Source: Petrosia ficiformis
Taxonomy: Eukaryota; Porifera; Demospongiae; Haplosclerida; Petrosiidae
Direction: 5' to 3'
DNA length: 64,000 nt
Assembly: GCA_947044365.1 (NCBI GenBank)
Contig: OX345645.1
Location: 3,247,741-3,311,740, forward strand
The notes beneath the pieces are model-generated. The model saw only the letters and a program-made list of their open reading frames with translations. It was not told the origin of the DNA and did no database searches. Of this stretch, positions 47,301 through 60,100 are shown piece by piece (position 1 is the stretch's first letter; each line of letters opens with the position of its first letter). Made by a program: the position numbers and the translations under genes.

Positions 47301-50253
47301 TATGAGTTTCATTTTTATTATAAAACAACATCAAAATAAATAATTGTTATGAAGCCAAGGACAAGCTATAATACTTATAGACATGTGACATTGTACCAAC
47401 CAAATTGAGTGAAACAACGAACAATTTTTTTTACATTGTTGCAACTGTGCTAAACAAATGAATAAGTTGTTGAATGAATGAAAAATCAGTATATAATTTT
47501 TTACTATTACTAATACATACAAAATCAGCGTAATATATTACTATTACTTTACCTCAGTTTTTAATTACCTATTACTATTACTATTACTATTACCTTGAAA
47601 CATGCAATCTATGTTGTGGCCATACAGTATGATTTGTTTACAGTAAACAGTTATTGTTTGTGAAATGGGTGATTTTATATATTTCGTTGGACTACATAGT
47701 ATGTTGATTTCTAGTTTTCAATGCTTATGTTATACAATGAAAAAAGCTATTAATTGTTTTGTTTACGCTAGCTACTTAATATCAAGAGCTTTCATACTTT
47801 ATGTTGAGCATTTGGGAAAACACAACCTGTGCAACTAATCTAATTGATTGAAACAACAAATCTGTTTTTACAGTATACATGTAGTTAAACAATAATATAG
47901 TTTATCCAGCCTTGTAGTTTAATTAACTAAGGTAATTTTAGGGTTACTAAAAGGGTTTTAGTTTTAGTTAACTAACTAAAATTGTCCATTATTGGTCAGT
48001 TTTTGTTTTAGTATAAAAGTATAATTATTACAGTAGACCTGGAATTTAGTTAACTAAAAGTTACTAAAAGGGGTTTTAGTTATAGTTATAGTTAACTAAA
48101 ACAACACTACTATGTTGTCAATTTTTCATCAATTTGTTTCAATATAATAAAACTTTTTAATTATTTTTCCATTTATTCATCCACTGACCAACAATTTACA
48201 ATTTTACATACATTCCCTTTATTGAGGACACCCTGAAATGAGAACACCCCTGTATTAAGGACACTTTTAAGGGTGTCTGGGTTCCACTGTACAGGTTTTT
48301 TCAATCATTTGTCTATCAGTTCATTTTCATTAGTCTGTTCATCAGTACATCCACTGACAAACTTACTATTCAGTTTATCTACTTAGCTCATTTGTCATTT
48401 TTGTTATTTGCAGGTAATACATATAGAGGATTATCAATGAGGAAATCACATGTTAATGGAAGGACGAAATGTCTCAATGATTTCACAAAGTATTATAAAG
48501 ATGGCAGATTACCAATTCGTTACACTCATGTTAGAATATTCCATGAACCCATGGACAAATACTACATTGAAGACAAACACTGAGAATAAAATATAACCTT
48601 GTATATCACTTAATTACTAGCATTATGTAAAGGGTGGATATTTTTACTTAAATGTGTGGCTCTTAGCTTAATAAGATGAACTCCCTATAATAACCTAGAG
48701 AGAATCCTAGCATCGGCTATAAATTATATTACTTGCACACAAAAGAAAGAAATTGTATCACAGAATCATTAATTCACTCAGTATTCATCACTTCAAACAC
48801 TTGTAGTATCTTTTAGTGCACCAATAAGACATTTTACTAATATTCCAATAAATGGTTTGTACCAATATCTGATACTGATCCGATATTATGTCTACCTTCG
48901 GTTTCGGATGTTAATGGAAGGACGAAATGTCTCAATGATTTCACAAAGTATTATAAAGATGGCAGATTACCAATCGTTACACTCACGTTAGAATATTCCA
49001 TGAACCCATGGACAAATACTACATTGAAGACAAACACAGAATAAAATATAACCTTGTATATCACTTAATTACTAGCATCATGTAAAGGGTGGATATTTTT
49101 ACTTAAATGTGTGGCTCTTAGCTTGATAAGATGAACTCCCTATAATAACCTAAAGAGAATCCTAGCATCGGCTATAAATTATATTACTTGCACACAAAAG
49201 AAAGAAATTGTATCACAGAATCATTAATTCACTCAGTATTCATCACTTCAAACACTTGTAGTATCTTTTAGTGCACCAATAAGACATTTTACTAATATTC
49301 CAATAAATGGTTTGTACCAATATCTGATACTGATTCGATATTATGTCTACCTTCGGTTTCGGATTCTTTCAACGAAGTATCTTTTTGAATATGGACAGTA
49401 TTATGAGCCAGTAGACAATGTCATTAGTTGCTGATAACTACGCACAATATCATGAATTCTGTACAGTATACAGGCCGCTCTAAGTGGACACTTTAGTTAC
49501 CTCTGAGTCTAGAACACCGAGCATGATGAGCTCTAGGTAATATCACGAGCTGTGAATCTACAACTATATATATACATAGTATCATGAGCTAACATGATCT
49601 CTGAATCTACAAGTACATAGGTAGCTCTGAGTGGATAATTTATTAGCTGTGAGTCTACAACTATATGCAGTAATGTGGTAAGAATGTGAGTCTATATGTA
49701 TTAGATAAAGCACTGGTGCAAGTGCTGTACGGGAAATATAGCACAAGGGGTGGGGTCGAGAAACTCATACAGCATGAGGTGTACTGTCATTTGCATCAAT
49801 CTTGCAACAAAAAATGTCAAAGCGGGAATGGGTGTGGTATAACATTTAGCCAATCAATTTACTCTGATCATGTGGTGTTTGCTGTAATGTTTACTATTGT
49901 AAGTATAATTACGTCATCTCCGGTTTGAGAGCGCCGTTGCAAGATTACTGGAAACGACAGTAGTCGAGTGCTGTACGAGTTTTCAAGACCCCACCCCAAG
50001 TGCTATATTTTTCAGTACAGCACAAGCAAAACCAGTCCTTTATCAGGTTTATAGTAGTTTGAATTGATTGATGTTATCAGTGATGGAAAAGAAGAATGAA
50101 GTACTTGGTTTTCTTTCAATAAACCTGAGGTAAGCACGTTGTTTTCTAGGGTTGTAAACAACCCTCGGAAAATATATAACCGGATGTTTGTAAAAAGTGT
50201 GCTATATGGAAAATATAGAACTGTCGTTACCTTTGATGTTAGGCATCAAAATG

Positions 50254-50294
<41 letters not shown>

Positions 50295-53200
50295 ACAAGA
50301 ATAATAAAATTAAAAAAAAAAATAAAAGATTATGTAGGGATATAATAATATCAAAACCAAAAAAGCACAGTGTTTTACCTTTACTCTAGCTATATAGCGT
50401 TGTTATGTGGAGGTAGTGTTTCATTTTGCTAATGTATCATACCAATTTTGTTCCTGTGCTTTTTTGGTTTTGATATATATCCCTACACACTCTTAATTAT
50501 ATATACAACTATAAATCTACAATAATTAATGCGAGAGAAATTTTCCAGATAAGTTTAATAATAATAATTTTAAGTCTGTTACATTCATGATGACCTCAAA
50601 CTTAGGATATGATGACTTTATATGTAATATATTGTACATTTAATGTCATACTTATACTGTAACTCAATAAACAAAGAATGGTATTAGAAGTAAGTCTGAG
50701 GTCATGGTGAATATAAGTGACATCAAATATTTTAGTTGGAATAAATGGGGATTGGATTTGGATATTACTCTCTGTATGAATTTTATACAATTGATTTAAT
50801 TGTGAGCGTTAGTGAGCCTAACCTAATGAGTCAAGTGTGTTTGTCTGTAACACATACCGTATTACTGTTTATTTACGGATACCGTACAATTTATAATTAT
50901 CAATATTACTTAAAAAACATGTGCATGATTTCAAAACACAACAGCTACAATGAGACAACGTGAAATAAGAAGTCAGAGTTGTGCAACTTGTGCTTAGGAG
51001 GACGAGATAGACCCCAGAGCAAAATCTGGCAAAACTCAGAATTGAGAGCTGACAGAGAGAGATCAAGCACATGAAGAGCGTTGGAGACCTCAGATTGTTG
51101 TGATAGAAGACAGGATTTATTAATTGTCACACTCACATCATAATAAGTTATATATTATATTAAAAATAATTCATTCACCTAGTAATTATTTACCTTATTT
51201 CTCCTTCTACTTTTGACCAAGCTATATCTGCATCTCTGTTAGTTTCACATTTTAATCTCAAACATCCTCCATTTTTCACATATATTTGGTCACTACTTGG
51301 AATGATAGTGACAGTCACATCACGTGCTACAGTGGAATAAATAAGTCTTGTGAAATACAAGTTAAACCTAGTTCCAAAATATGTAATTGCTAGAATTAAC
51401 ATAATTATGAAAACACACAATATGTCTTCTAAATATTACCTAAAGCTTTTGTTAACTCTTTTCTTTTTTGTGTTGTAATACATTTATGTTTGGTCTCATT
51501 TCAATGCACCTATTTCATCTACAGTGGGGAATGGGGATTCTCATCAATAATTAACTATGCTATGAAACACATGGATAGTTGATTCTAGGGGCCACGTTGT
51601 TGATTTTAGCAGTAATATCATCAGGTCTAGGGACCATGTCATTGATTCTAGGGGACAGATCGTTAATTCCAGGGTTTGGTGTTTACTTTTAAATTTTAAA
51701 AATCTGTTTAAATAAATAATTCGTTGCTTCATTATTGAGTTACAGTATAATCATGTATTAATCTTATGACATTAAACTATACACTATAGTACATATAAAG
51801 TCATTACATCTTAATTTTGAGGTTATGTGAATTTAATATTGGATTTTGACAAGAAAATAGCCTTCTATATGCAAGTAATTTTCCGTATAATTATACTGTG
51901 CTTATTACCGTAAAACAGTACATTATAGAAAGACATTGACTTGACAATGAAAGACAATTAAACTAGTCACAAACGATAACTTACAGCAATTTCGTTCTTC
52001 AAGAGGAGCAGTTAACAAATAAGATCCTCTAAAACCATCATCATCGGGACCACCACAAAGCACAGATTGATAGTAAGGTTGATTAACGAGCAGATATTCT
52101 TTTAGCCACATAGCAGAACAGTCACACTGTAGTGCATTATCAATACTGAAATCTATCTCAGCATTCCATTGCCTAGAAATTAAAATGCATAATGGAGAAA
52201 AAAATCTCATAAATAAGATAGTTATGTGTTGTTTCGTATTTACTTTGCGAGTTTCATTTTTTTTAACGAAAATGGCTAGAGTTGTGGTAAAACGTTAGTG
52301 ATGTACACGAATACAATATACTAGAAAAATGAGTGAACACAGGTATCTGTATAGGGAATTTTAGCTGTCTATAATATTTGGAAATATAGGCCAACACTTT
52401 CTCTCTGATCAAATATTTACCTTCAATCACTCGCCATTCCACCATTTTGCATAGGAAGTGAATGAAATTTGGTAACCAGTAAAACCTGTTATTAGATACA
52501 AGATTTCATTGACTTTCTGTACAAAATGGCGGAATGGCGGCAAGCGATAAAATATAAGCCTTTGATCAAAATAATAATGCATGAAACTGTCCCTTTTCGG
52601 AATTTAGGTCACATAAACTTACAGAAAGAAAATATTTTCAGTTCCTTGAAGACCATCTTCAGCAAAGTATGTGATGAAATTATAATATATAGCCCTATCG
52701 AAATAATGAACAGTATCTTATATGTATAATTATATATACTATTACGCATGTTCTTATTTGTACAGTATAAACTTATAAACTATAGTCCATAAATTGGGAA
52801 TTTGTTTCTGTAAATAATTAATCTCTTTGGATTTTTAATGCATGTATGGTTCACTAATGAAATGAATTGAATGTTTCAATGACTTTTAATTTTGTTAATG
52901 GGAGTAGTAATAAAATGTTTTAAACAATGAAAATGGCATTATCTATGGTACTTCAACTGAAAAATGTTATAATGTATGAATCAAAGCCATTAAACTCCAC
53001 TAAGACACTTTAAAAAACTTATAAAGGTGGGATACAAAGAGTTTGATAATCTTTACTATAAATCTCAAAATGTTGATCTAAAATGGCCAATTTAATATAA
53101 TAATAATAATTCATACAGTTGAATGAGTGAAGGTAGATTCCTGAATGGTCTGGTCCTGATTTCTGTGAGATTATTTGATGACAATATTCTAGATATGAAA

Positions 53201-54128
53201 AATATTTTGGCTGTGATCATGTGATAATATTGAATTTCTATATAATAGGTATAGTGCTAGTACCAATCAATTCTTTATAATTGGATACAATGCTTAAAGT
53301 GCTGATAAATTATCCTCAATTTTCAATTTTCAATCCTGTGGTTTGGTGTCAGATATATGTACTCTCTAATTTCTAGTTTCATTTTTGATAAGCTAACATT
53401 TATTTCCTAAGTATTTAAGTATATTCATTGTGAATTGGCACACTAATTGATTCTATTTGAGAACCAGTGCTGGTTCTGTACAGCCAATCAGCAGCTAATG
53501 TATTGTTTTCTATAGCATTTCATTACCACACAAAATGGCTAAAAGTAAAATTAATGACGTAATCGCATGACCACTTTCTCAATTCAAAACATTTAATATA
53601 ATATTACACTTGCACTGATATTTATACACTATTAGTAATCATATGATTGCCTTTAAGACTTCAAATCTCTCATCTACATAAGTAGAACTCACATGTATTT
53701 TACATTTGGTGTGGACTGAAATATATCATTAGGTAAGTAGTATATCTTGTTGTTTGCCAAGTGTCTACATTAACAGATGAGTGAAGTGTATGAGCTGAGA
53801 CAAATAATTTTGTATACTTACAGTAATTCCAAGTTACCCAGACCATTGAATGATTCTTCATTTATGCATTCAATTTCATTTTCTTGCAGCCATCTATAGT
53901 TAAAATACTTAAAAAATATATGTATATAGTGATAATTATGAGAAACATACAGTCTGTCTAGAAATATAGAATTCCTGAATACATTTGCAGGTATTGTAGA
54001 GATACTGTTGCTGTACAAGGCCCTGTGGAAATTTAAAAGAAGTCAATCAATATAAAGACTCTGTGGCGCAACGGTAGCGCGTCTGACTCCAGATCAGAAG
54101 GTTGCGTGTTCAAATCACGTCAGGGTCA

Positions 54129-54160
<32 letters not shown>

Positions 54161-57100
54161 CTGAATATATAATTTGTAATTGCAGATCTCTGTTATTGTA
54201 TAGCGTATCATTGGGTACCAAATCTCTGCACACTTAACACCAGCAGTTTGCTTTTTACTACAATTTCGGTGATGTAAACATTTTGTTGGCCATGACTTTG
54301 GTTTCATATAGAGCAATTTGTAATACCAATGCAGGACTAATGCAATCACTGATATCATTTCCTATACAACTTGTATCCATCTCGTTCTTTGTGTGGGTAT
54401 ATTTACTAATAAATAAAGTCTTACAACTCAGAAATTCCAAATAATCCTGCAAATGTGTTTTCTGTTATAGACTGTAGTTGGTTTTCATGAAGATACCTAT
54501 TATGAAAGAAATACAACAATAATAAATATAATTGTTCCTGATCATGTGACTTATGGGCAATCAGATCTCTAAAACGTAGTGATACAACAACAACTTTAAA
54601 TAACTTATTGCACACTTCGCTTACCTCTGCTAGTGTAGCTCTAATAACAGCGATAGTTAACTGACAAAGCTTTATGTGCTATAGTGCGTGCATACTAATA
54701 GTAACAGTAACAAAATACACCAACCTTCAGTCGTGCATTATGACTGTTCTAAGGCATTATTGCACACATTAAAACATATAAAGCCAGGTAACTGAGTTAC
54801 AGGTATTACTTATTGCACAAAAAAAATTGTATTTCAATTATTTATCTCGTATGTATGTGAATGATATTCAATTCTTCTTTCACTATAATAGCTAGATACA
54901 TGATAATCATCATCCTAAGCAAGCAAGAATTGCATCATATAAATAGAAGAATATGGTAACTATCCATCGAACTGAAGTTCAAGGCAATCAAGATCAGAGA
55001 GCATTCATAGACCTGGCTAGGGTGGAGCTTACTTGGCCTAACCCAAATTATGATATCAGGAATGTAATATAATTTGGGACCCAATCTCATTTACTAATGA
55101 AGCCAATTTCATATACTGACTGATATGTGTGTACTCACAGCTGAAACAGATATGGTTGTCTCAGAAATGCACCATCTTCAATACTTTGTAGGTTATTGTT
55201 CCCCATTCTTAATACTCGTAAATTGAAGACTGGGGCAAAAGTATTACGAGTGATCTCTTCCATCAAATTATTATCCATGTATCTGATAACATGAGTTAAG
55301 AAAGAATACCAGACAATTGAGTTGGTGGAAGGATGGAAGTACATGAACAGAGAGATAGATATAACTATAGTTATAATAACATGAATAATATATAATTATA
55401 TATATATATAGATATAATATTATATATATATAGATAGATAGATAGATAGATAGATAAATGGATAGATAGATAGATAGTTAAATAGTGATCAGAGAGTGTG
55501 AATTGATTGGATGGATAAATAATGTGTTCAAAACATAATTGTCTTACAGTTCCTGTAGAACTGGAGTGTGAGAGAATGCCGAATCACTAATCTCAGATAT
55601 TTGGTTATTACTGAGCACTCTAAATAACAATCATTATTTATAATAATAATAGAACATTTAAAAAAAATGAAAGAGCATGCATACTTTGCGTAGGGATATC
55701 AAAACCATAAAAGCAAGAAACAGGATTGGGATTGGTACCTTGGCAACACAATTAAACTAACCAGTTCCATATAACAACCATACATAAGTATAACTAGAGT
55801 AAAAGCAAAACACAATGAAGATATACTTATATAGGATCATTATATAGTCAGTTCACATTCACAATGTCCTGAAAATTATGATGTGATAACTTTATATGTA
55901 ATATAATGTATAGTTTAATGACATAAGGTTAATACATAATTATACTGTAACTCAATAATGAAGCAATGGATGGAAATTTGACATACACAAAAAAGAACGG
56001 GAAGGACTATTATATGAAAATGGTGCTGGTAAAAAGATTGTTGGACATTCAAAACTAAAGTTATGAACATTGTTCTGAGGTCATTGTGAACATGAATGAC
56101 CTTTAGTATTGATTACAAATACTAGTACTAATAATTATGTTATTATGAAGTTCAGTATAGTTTTAGTTTTAAGATCAATATATGTTTAAAGTCATACTTA
56201 ACTAAACAAGTGCTAAATTTTCAGTTTTGGTTGTCAACTAATAGTATTAGCTGGCCATACAAACTAGTAGTAGTTACATGTTACTATGACTACTAGGATT
56301 TGTAGTTTTAAATTCGAATATCACTAATACATTATATTAATACATAGGAGGTTAACATTATGATCACATCACTGCCTGTATATATATTAGTGTGTTTATA
56401 ATGTAAAACATGTTTAGAGTTGAGAAATCTAACTTAGAGTATGCCAGTAAAAAATCTATTAATGTTACTCACAATGTATGAAGACGATTAAGACCAGTAA
56501 GACTGGAATTCGTGATACTTCTCAGAGAGTTTCCACTTAAATATCTGCAAAAAATAGAGTATTTCACAGGTACAGGTAGACCTAATTTTGTTTTTTATGT
56601 ACATAACAACCCATTTAAATGTCTATCTAGGATGGGAGGTCTGATCCCCTATCATGAAATTCATATTCAACCACTACCAGTAGGTGTTTAATGAATATTG
56701 CAGTATAAGAAATGCCATTAATTGCTACTCTACTTTCCATACAGCATATAATCTATGTTCACTTTACAAAGTGTTGGCTTATTAAAATCACATTGGAATT
56801 CCTGACACATACAGATGTATACTTTTTTAACGCACAAGAGAAGAAGTTTGTCAAGTGATCGAAATGGAGCAGCAGAAACATCAAAAATTTGATTGTCATG
56901 TAAGTATCTGAAAAAAAAGAGATTGTGATTTCATACACACACATATATACACCTGTCCTTCCCTTTCCTAAAAATGCATGCACTCAAACATCTCAAAATA
57001 TACACAAACATACCAAATACACAAACACATATACACAGACACATTAATACAGACAAACACACACACATACACATGTATGCACACACACAGTGGATCTGAA

Positions 57101-60100
57101 CAGGTGTTGTTTTAGTTAACTATAACTACAACTAAAACCTCTTCTAGTAAGGGATTGTGACTTTTAGTAAATTATAGCTAAATTACAAGTTTCCTGTAAT
57201 AATTACAACTAACTAAAATTAGTTAATTAAAACTAAAACCCTTTTAGTAAGCTCAATATAGTTTCAGTTAATTAGTCTATAACTAAACTAAACTTTTGAG
57301 AACCAGGCTTTAAATATAACTATAACTAAAAGTAGTCGCTATTGTCAAACTAAAACAGCACTAAATTCTGAACAACTATTACATATATATATCACATATA
57401 CATGTAATTATATGTACATATACTTCACAGCATATGTGAACTGAAAGTACAACAAAAGATCCTGTAGATGTTAAAGGATAATTACAACTAAGACTGTTTG
57501 TACACAAACACATGCATGTAGTCATGTACCTGCTTAAATAATAATATACAAAACAGTTGTACAATTATAAGTATGATTAAATCTATCAGATTAGCACATA
57601 TATTTAAAGCCAGACATCAACAAAGTATCAATGACATACTTATAAATCATGATAATTATATATGAGGTGTTCCTCAATTTGCGCTCAAAAATAAGTATTA
57701 TAGCTGGTCTCTTGTTTTACAGCCCCATGATCATTTTACGTAGGAATGAGATTGTGTCATTTTAAATACATGGAAATGTACAAATTAAAATGTATTGTAT
57801 ATGCTTTACTTTAACATTATACAACTTTGAGTATATAATTGGAATTTGGAAGTGAAAGTCAGTACGAGCACCAGTCTATACACGAAAAGTAAGACTAGGG
57901 TATTTTCTGCTTTTAAAATACACATGTACTATAATTAACTTACAGTCTCTGAATATTGGGTACATCATCAAATAGCCCATCATTTAAGTATGATAGTCTG
58001 TTGTCATGTAGTGCACTGTAATAATAGAATAGAGTGATACTGTCCTTTTTATAGGTTTTTTAATTCTAGTGAGTGGAAGTCTATAAACTTCACTCATAAT
58101 GAAATTGTATGCATGTATTTTAGTACTATTGAGCAATAGAAAAGATTTCTGGTCATGTTCATGCCTTTTATAACAGTGTGAACAAATTTTCAAAAAGGGA
58201 CCTTTGTCCTTGTCCCACAAACTATGTTATTATAGTTCAGACACTACTGCACTAACTACATAATGAAACTATTACATCCGATCACTCATGCACATAATTT
58301 TATTTTGTCCATTTGGGGATAAAAACAACACAAGTAACTTATAATTGTAGAACTTACAGAATATTGAGACTTGTTAGGTTTTTGAAAATTCCAACAGGTA
58401 AAAATATAATTTGGTTTGTATAAAGCAGACTACAGAAAGGAAACAGGAGCACATTTTCATGTATAATTATTTGTATGTAAATACATTTAATAGTATAATT
58501 ACTTTGACTCACAGTCGTTGCAAATTGTAAAGTGGTTGGAATACATTCACATCTAATTCTGACAAAAGATTATCATCCAATGCACTATAAATAAATAAAG
58601 ACAACCAAGTCAACATTTCATAAAAAAATTATAACTATGAATATTTTTGTAGGTCGGAATCTAAAGAATCTTCATTCCTGACCAAACTGTGCACCATATT
58701 TACTAACTTCAAATACATTTATTAACCATACATTTTTACATAGTTATTATCTTACAGAAGAGTCAATGAATGAAGTCCTGAAAATGCATTGGCATCAATA
58801 ACAGAAATTTTATTAGTATAAAGATATCTGTTGCAATGAAAGAAGAAGATATGTCTTCAGTAATAAATAACAAGTTGACATTTCCAAATAACAATATCAT
58901 CAGCTACAAGTCTTTTGATGTCCCTGCAGAAGTGGAGCTAGAACATACCAACACCCCGCCAGGAGCAGTATGCTTCACACAATCAATTGTTCTCCCACAC
59001 ACATTTATAACTTACAATGTACGTAGATTTTGTAGAGGTAAAAAAGTAAGTGCATCAAGTCTAGACAACTGGTTATCATCTAATGAACTGTGGAAATATG
59101 ATATTTTGGCTAGTCATGGAACAAAAATTTGAAAATGATACTTACTACAAACACGTAACTATTTCAAAGTTAACAGTGAACCCCTAATTACTTCTGAATT
59201 ACAAACATCATAATTAACTGTGACGATGTGCACAGAGCAGTTTACATAGACTGTTTATGAACTGAGGCTATGTGATTTGGTTACATAAGTGTAAACCAAA
59301 GAGGTTTGTTAGCTTGCATTGATGCTATAGGTGTGCATCATTTATACAGCTATATGGACCATGTAACATATATATATATATAATTATATATAATTATACC
59401 AAATTATAATTTCTGTTAATTTATGTCCCCTACTCTAACAGCCATCTCTTAGCTTTTGAAGTTGTCAGTGGTGCTTGTAAAGGTTCATTTCACTTTTCTT
59501 AAAAATTAATATAGCTCTAATTGTAACAATGAAAAGGACTTACAGCAGTCTGAGTGAAGATAATCCTGTGAATGCATCACGATTAATCTGTGAAATTTGA
59601 TTTCTGACGAGTAATCTATTGTATAAACAAGAAAACACATAGTATAATAATTATGAATATGTATTATTGATTTTATAACATCATGATCAGTACTTGATAT
59701 ATAATAAAATAAGTTATTGTGCCTCGTCCAAAATATTTAATGTATGACTGTATCATACTTAACGATATACTTTTCACAGATAAAATTCGACAATTAATAA
59801 CATTTGGGTTTTCTTAAGATTGAGCAAAATGCAACTTACAATGATGTTAAAGATGGAAAACCATTAAAATTACTTGCATTAATACTTCGGATGAAGTTAT
59901 CATTGAGGTTTCTGGAGAAAATGAAAGAGTACAATAGTACTATATATAAAAGAATATTGACTCACAATGTTAGCACAGTAGGCCAGTCACAAGTTATTAT
60001 TTCTGTAGGAATCTTCACAAGTTGTTGTGCAGAACAGTCTATTTCTTCTGCAGTGCATAAACAAAATGAAGGACATTCACACAAATTGAAGCCACTACTC

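Noticed and set aside
50945..51136. Possible second half of Ig1 on the minus strand just after the first half.
   Set aside because: Its frame does not fit phase 2 and it lacks the DxGxYxC pattern; the exon at 43701..43532 fits both phase and fold.
58836..59132. Plus-strand 98-codon open frame.
   Set aside because: It overlaps the minus-strand LRR exon 59087..59016, which has good splice sites and the LRR pattern; the plus frame has no signature.
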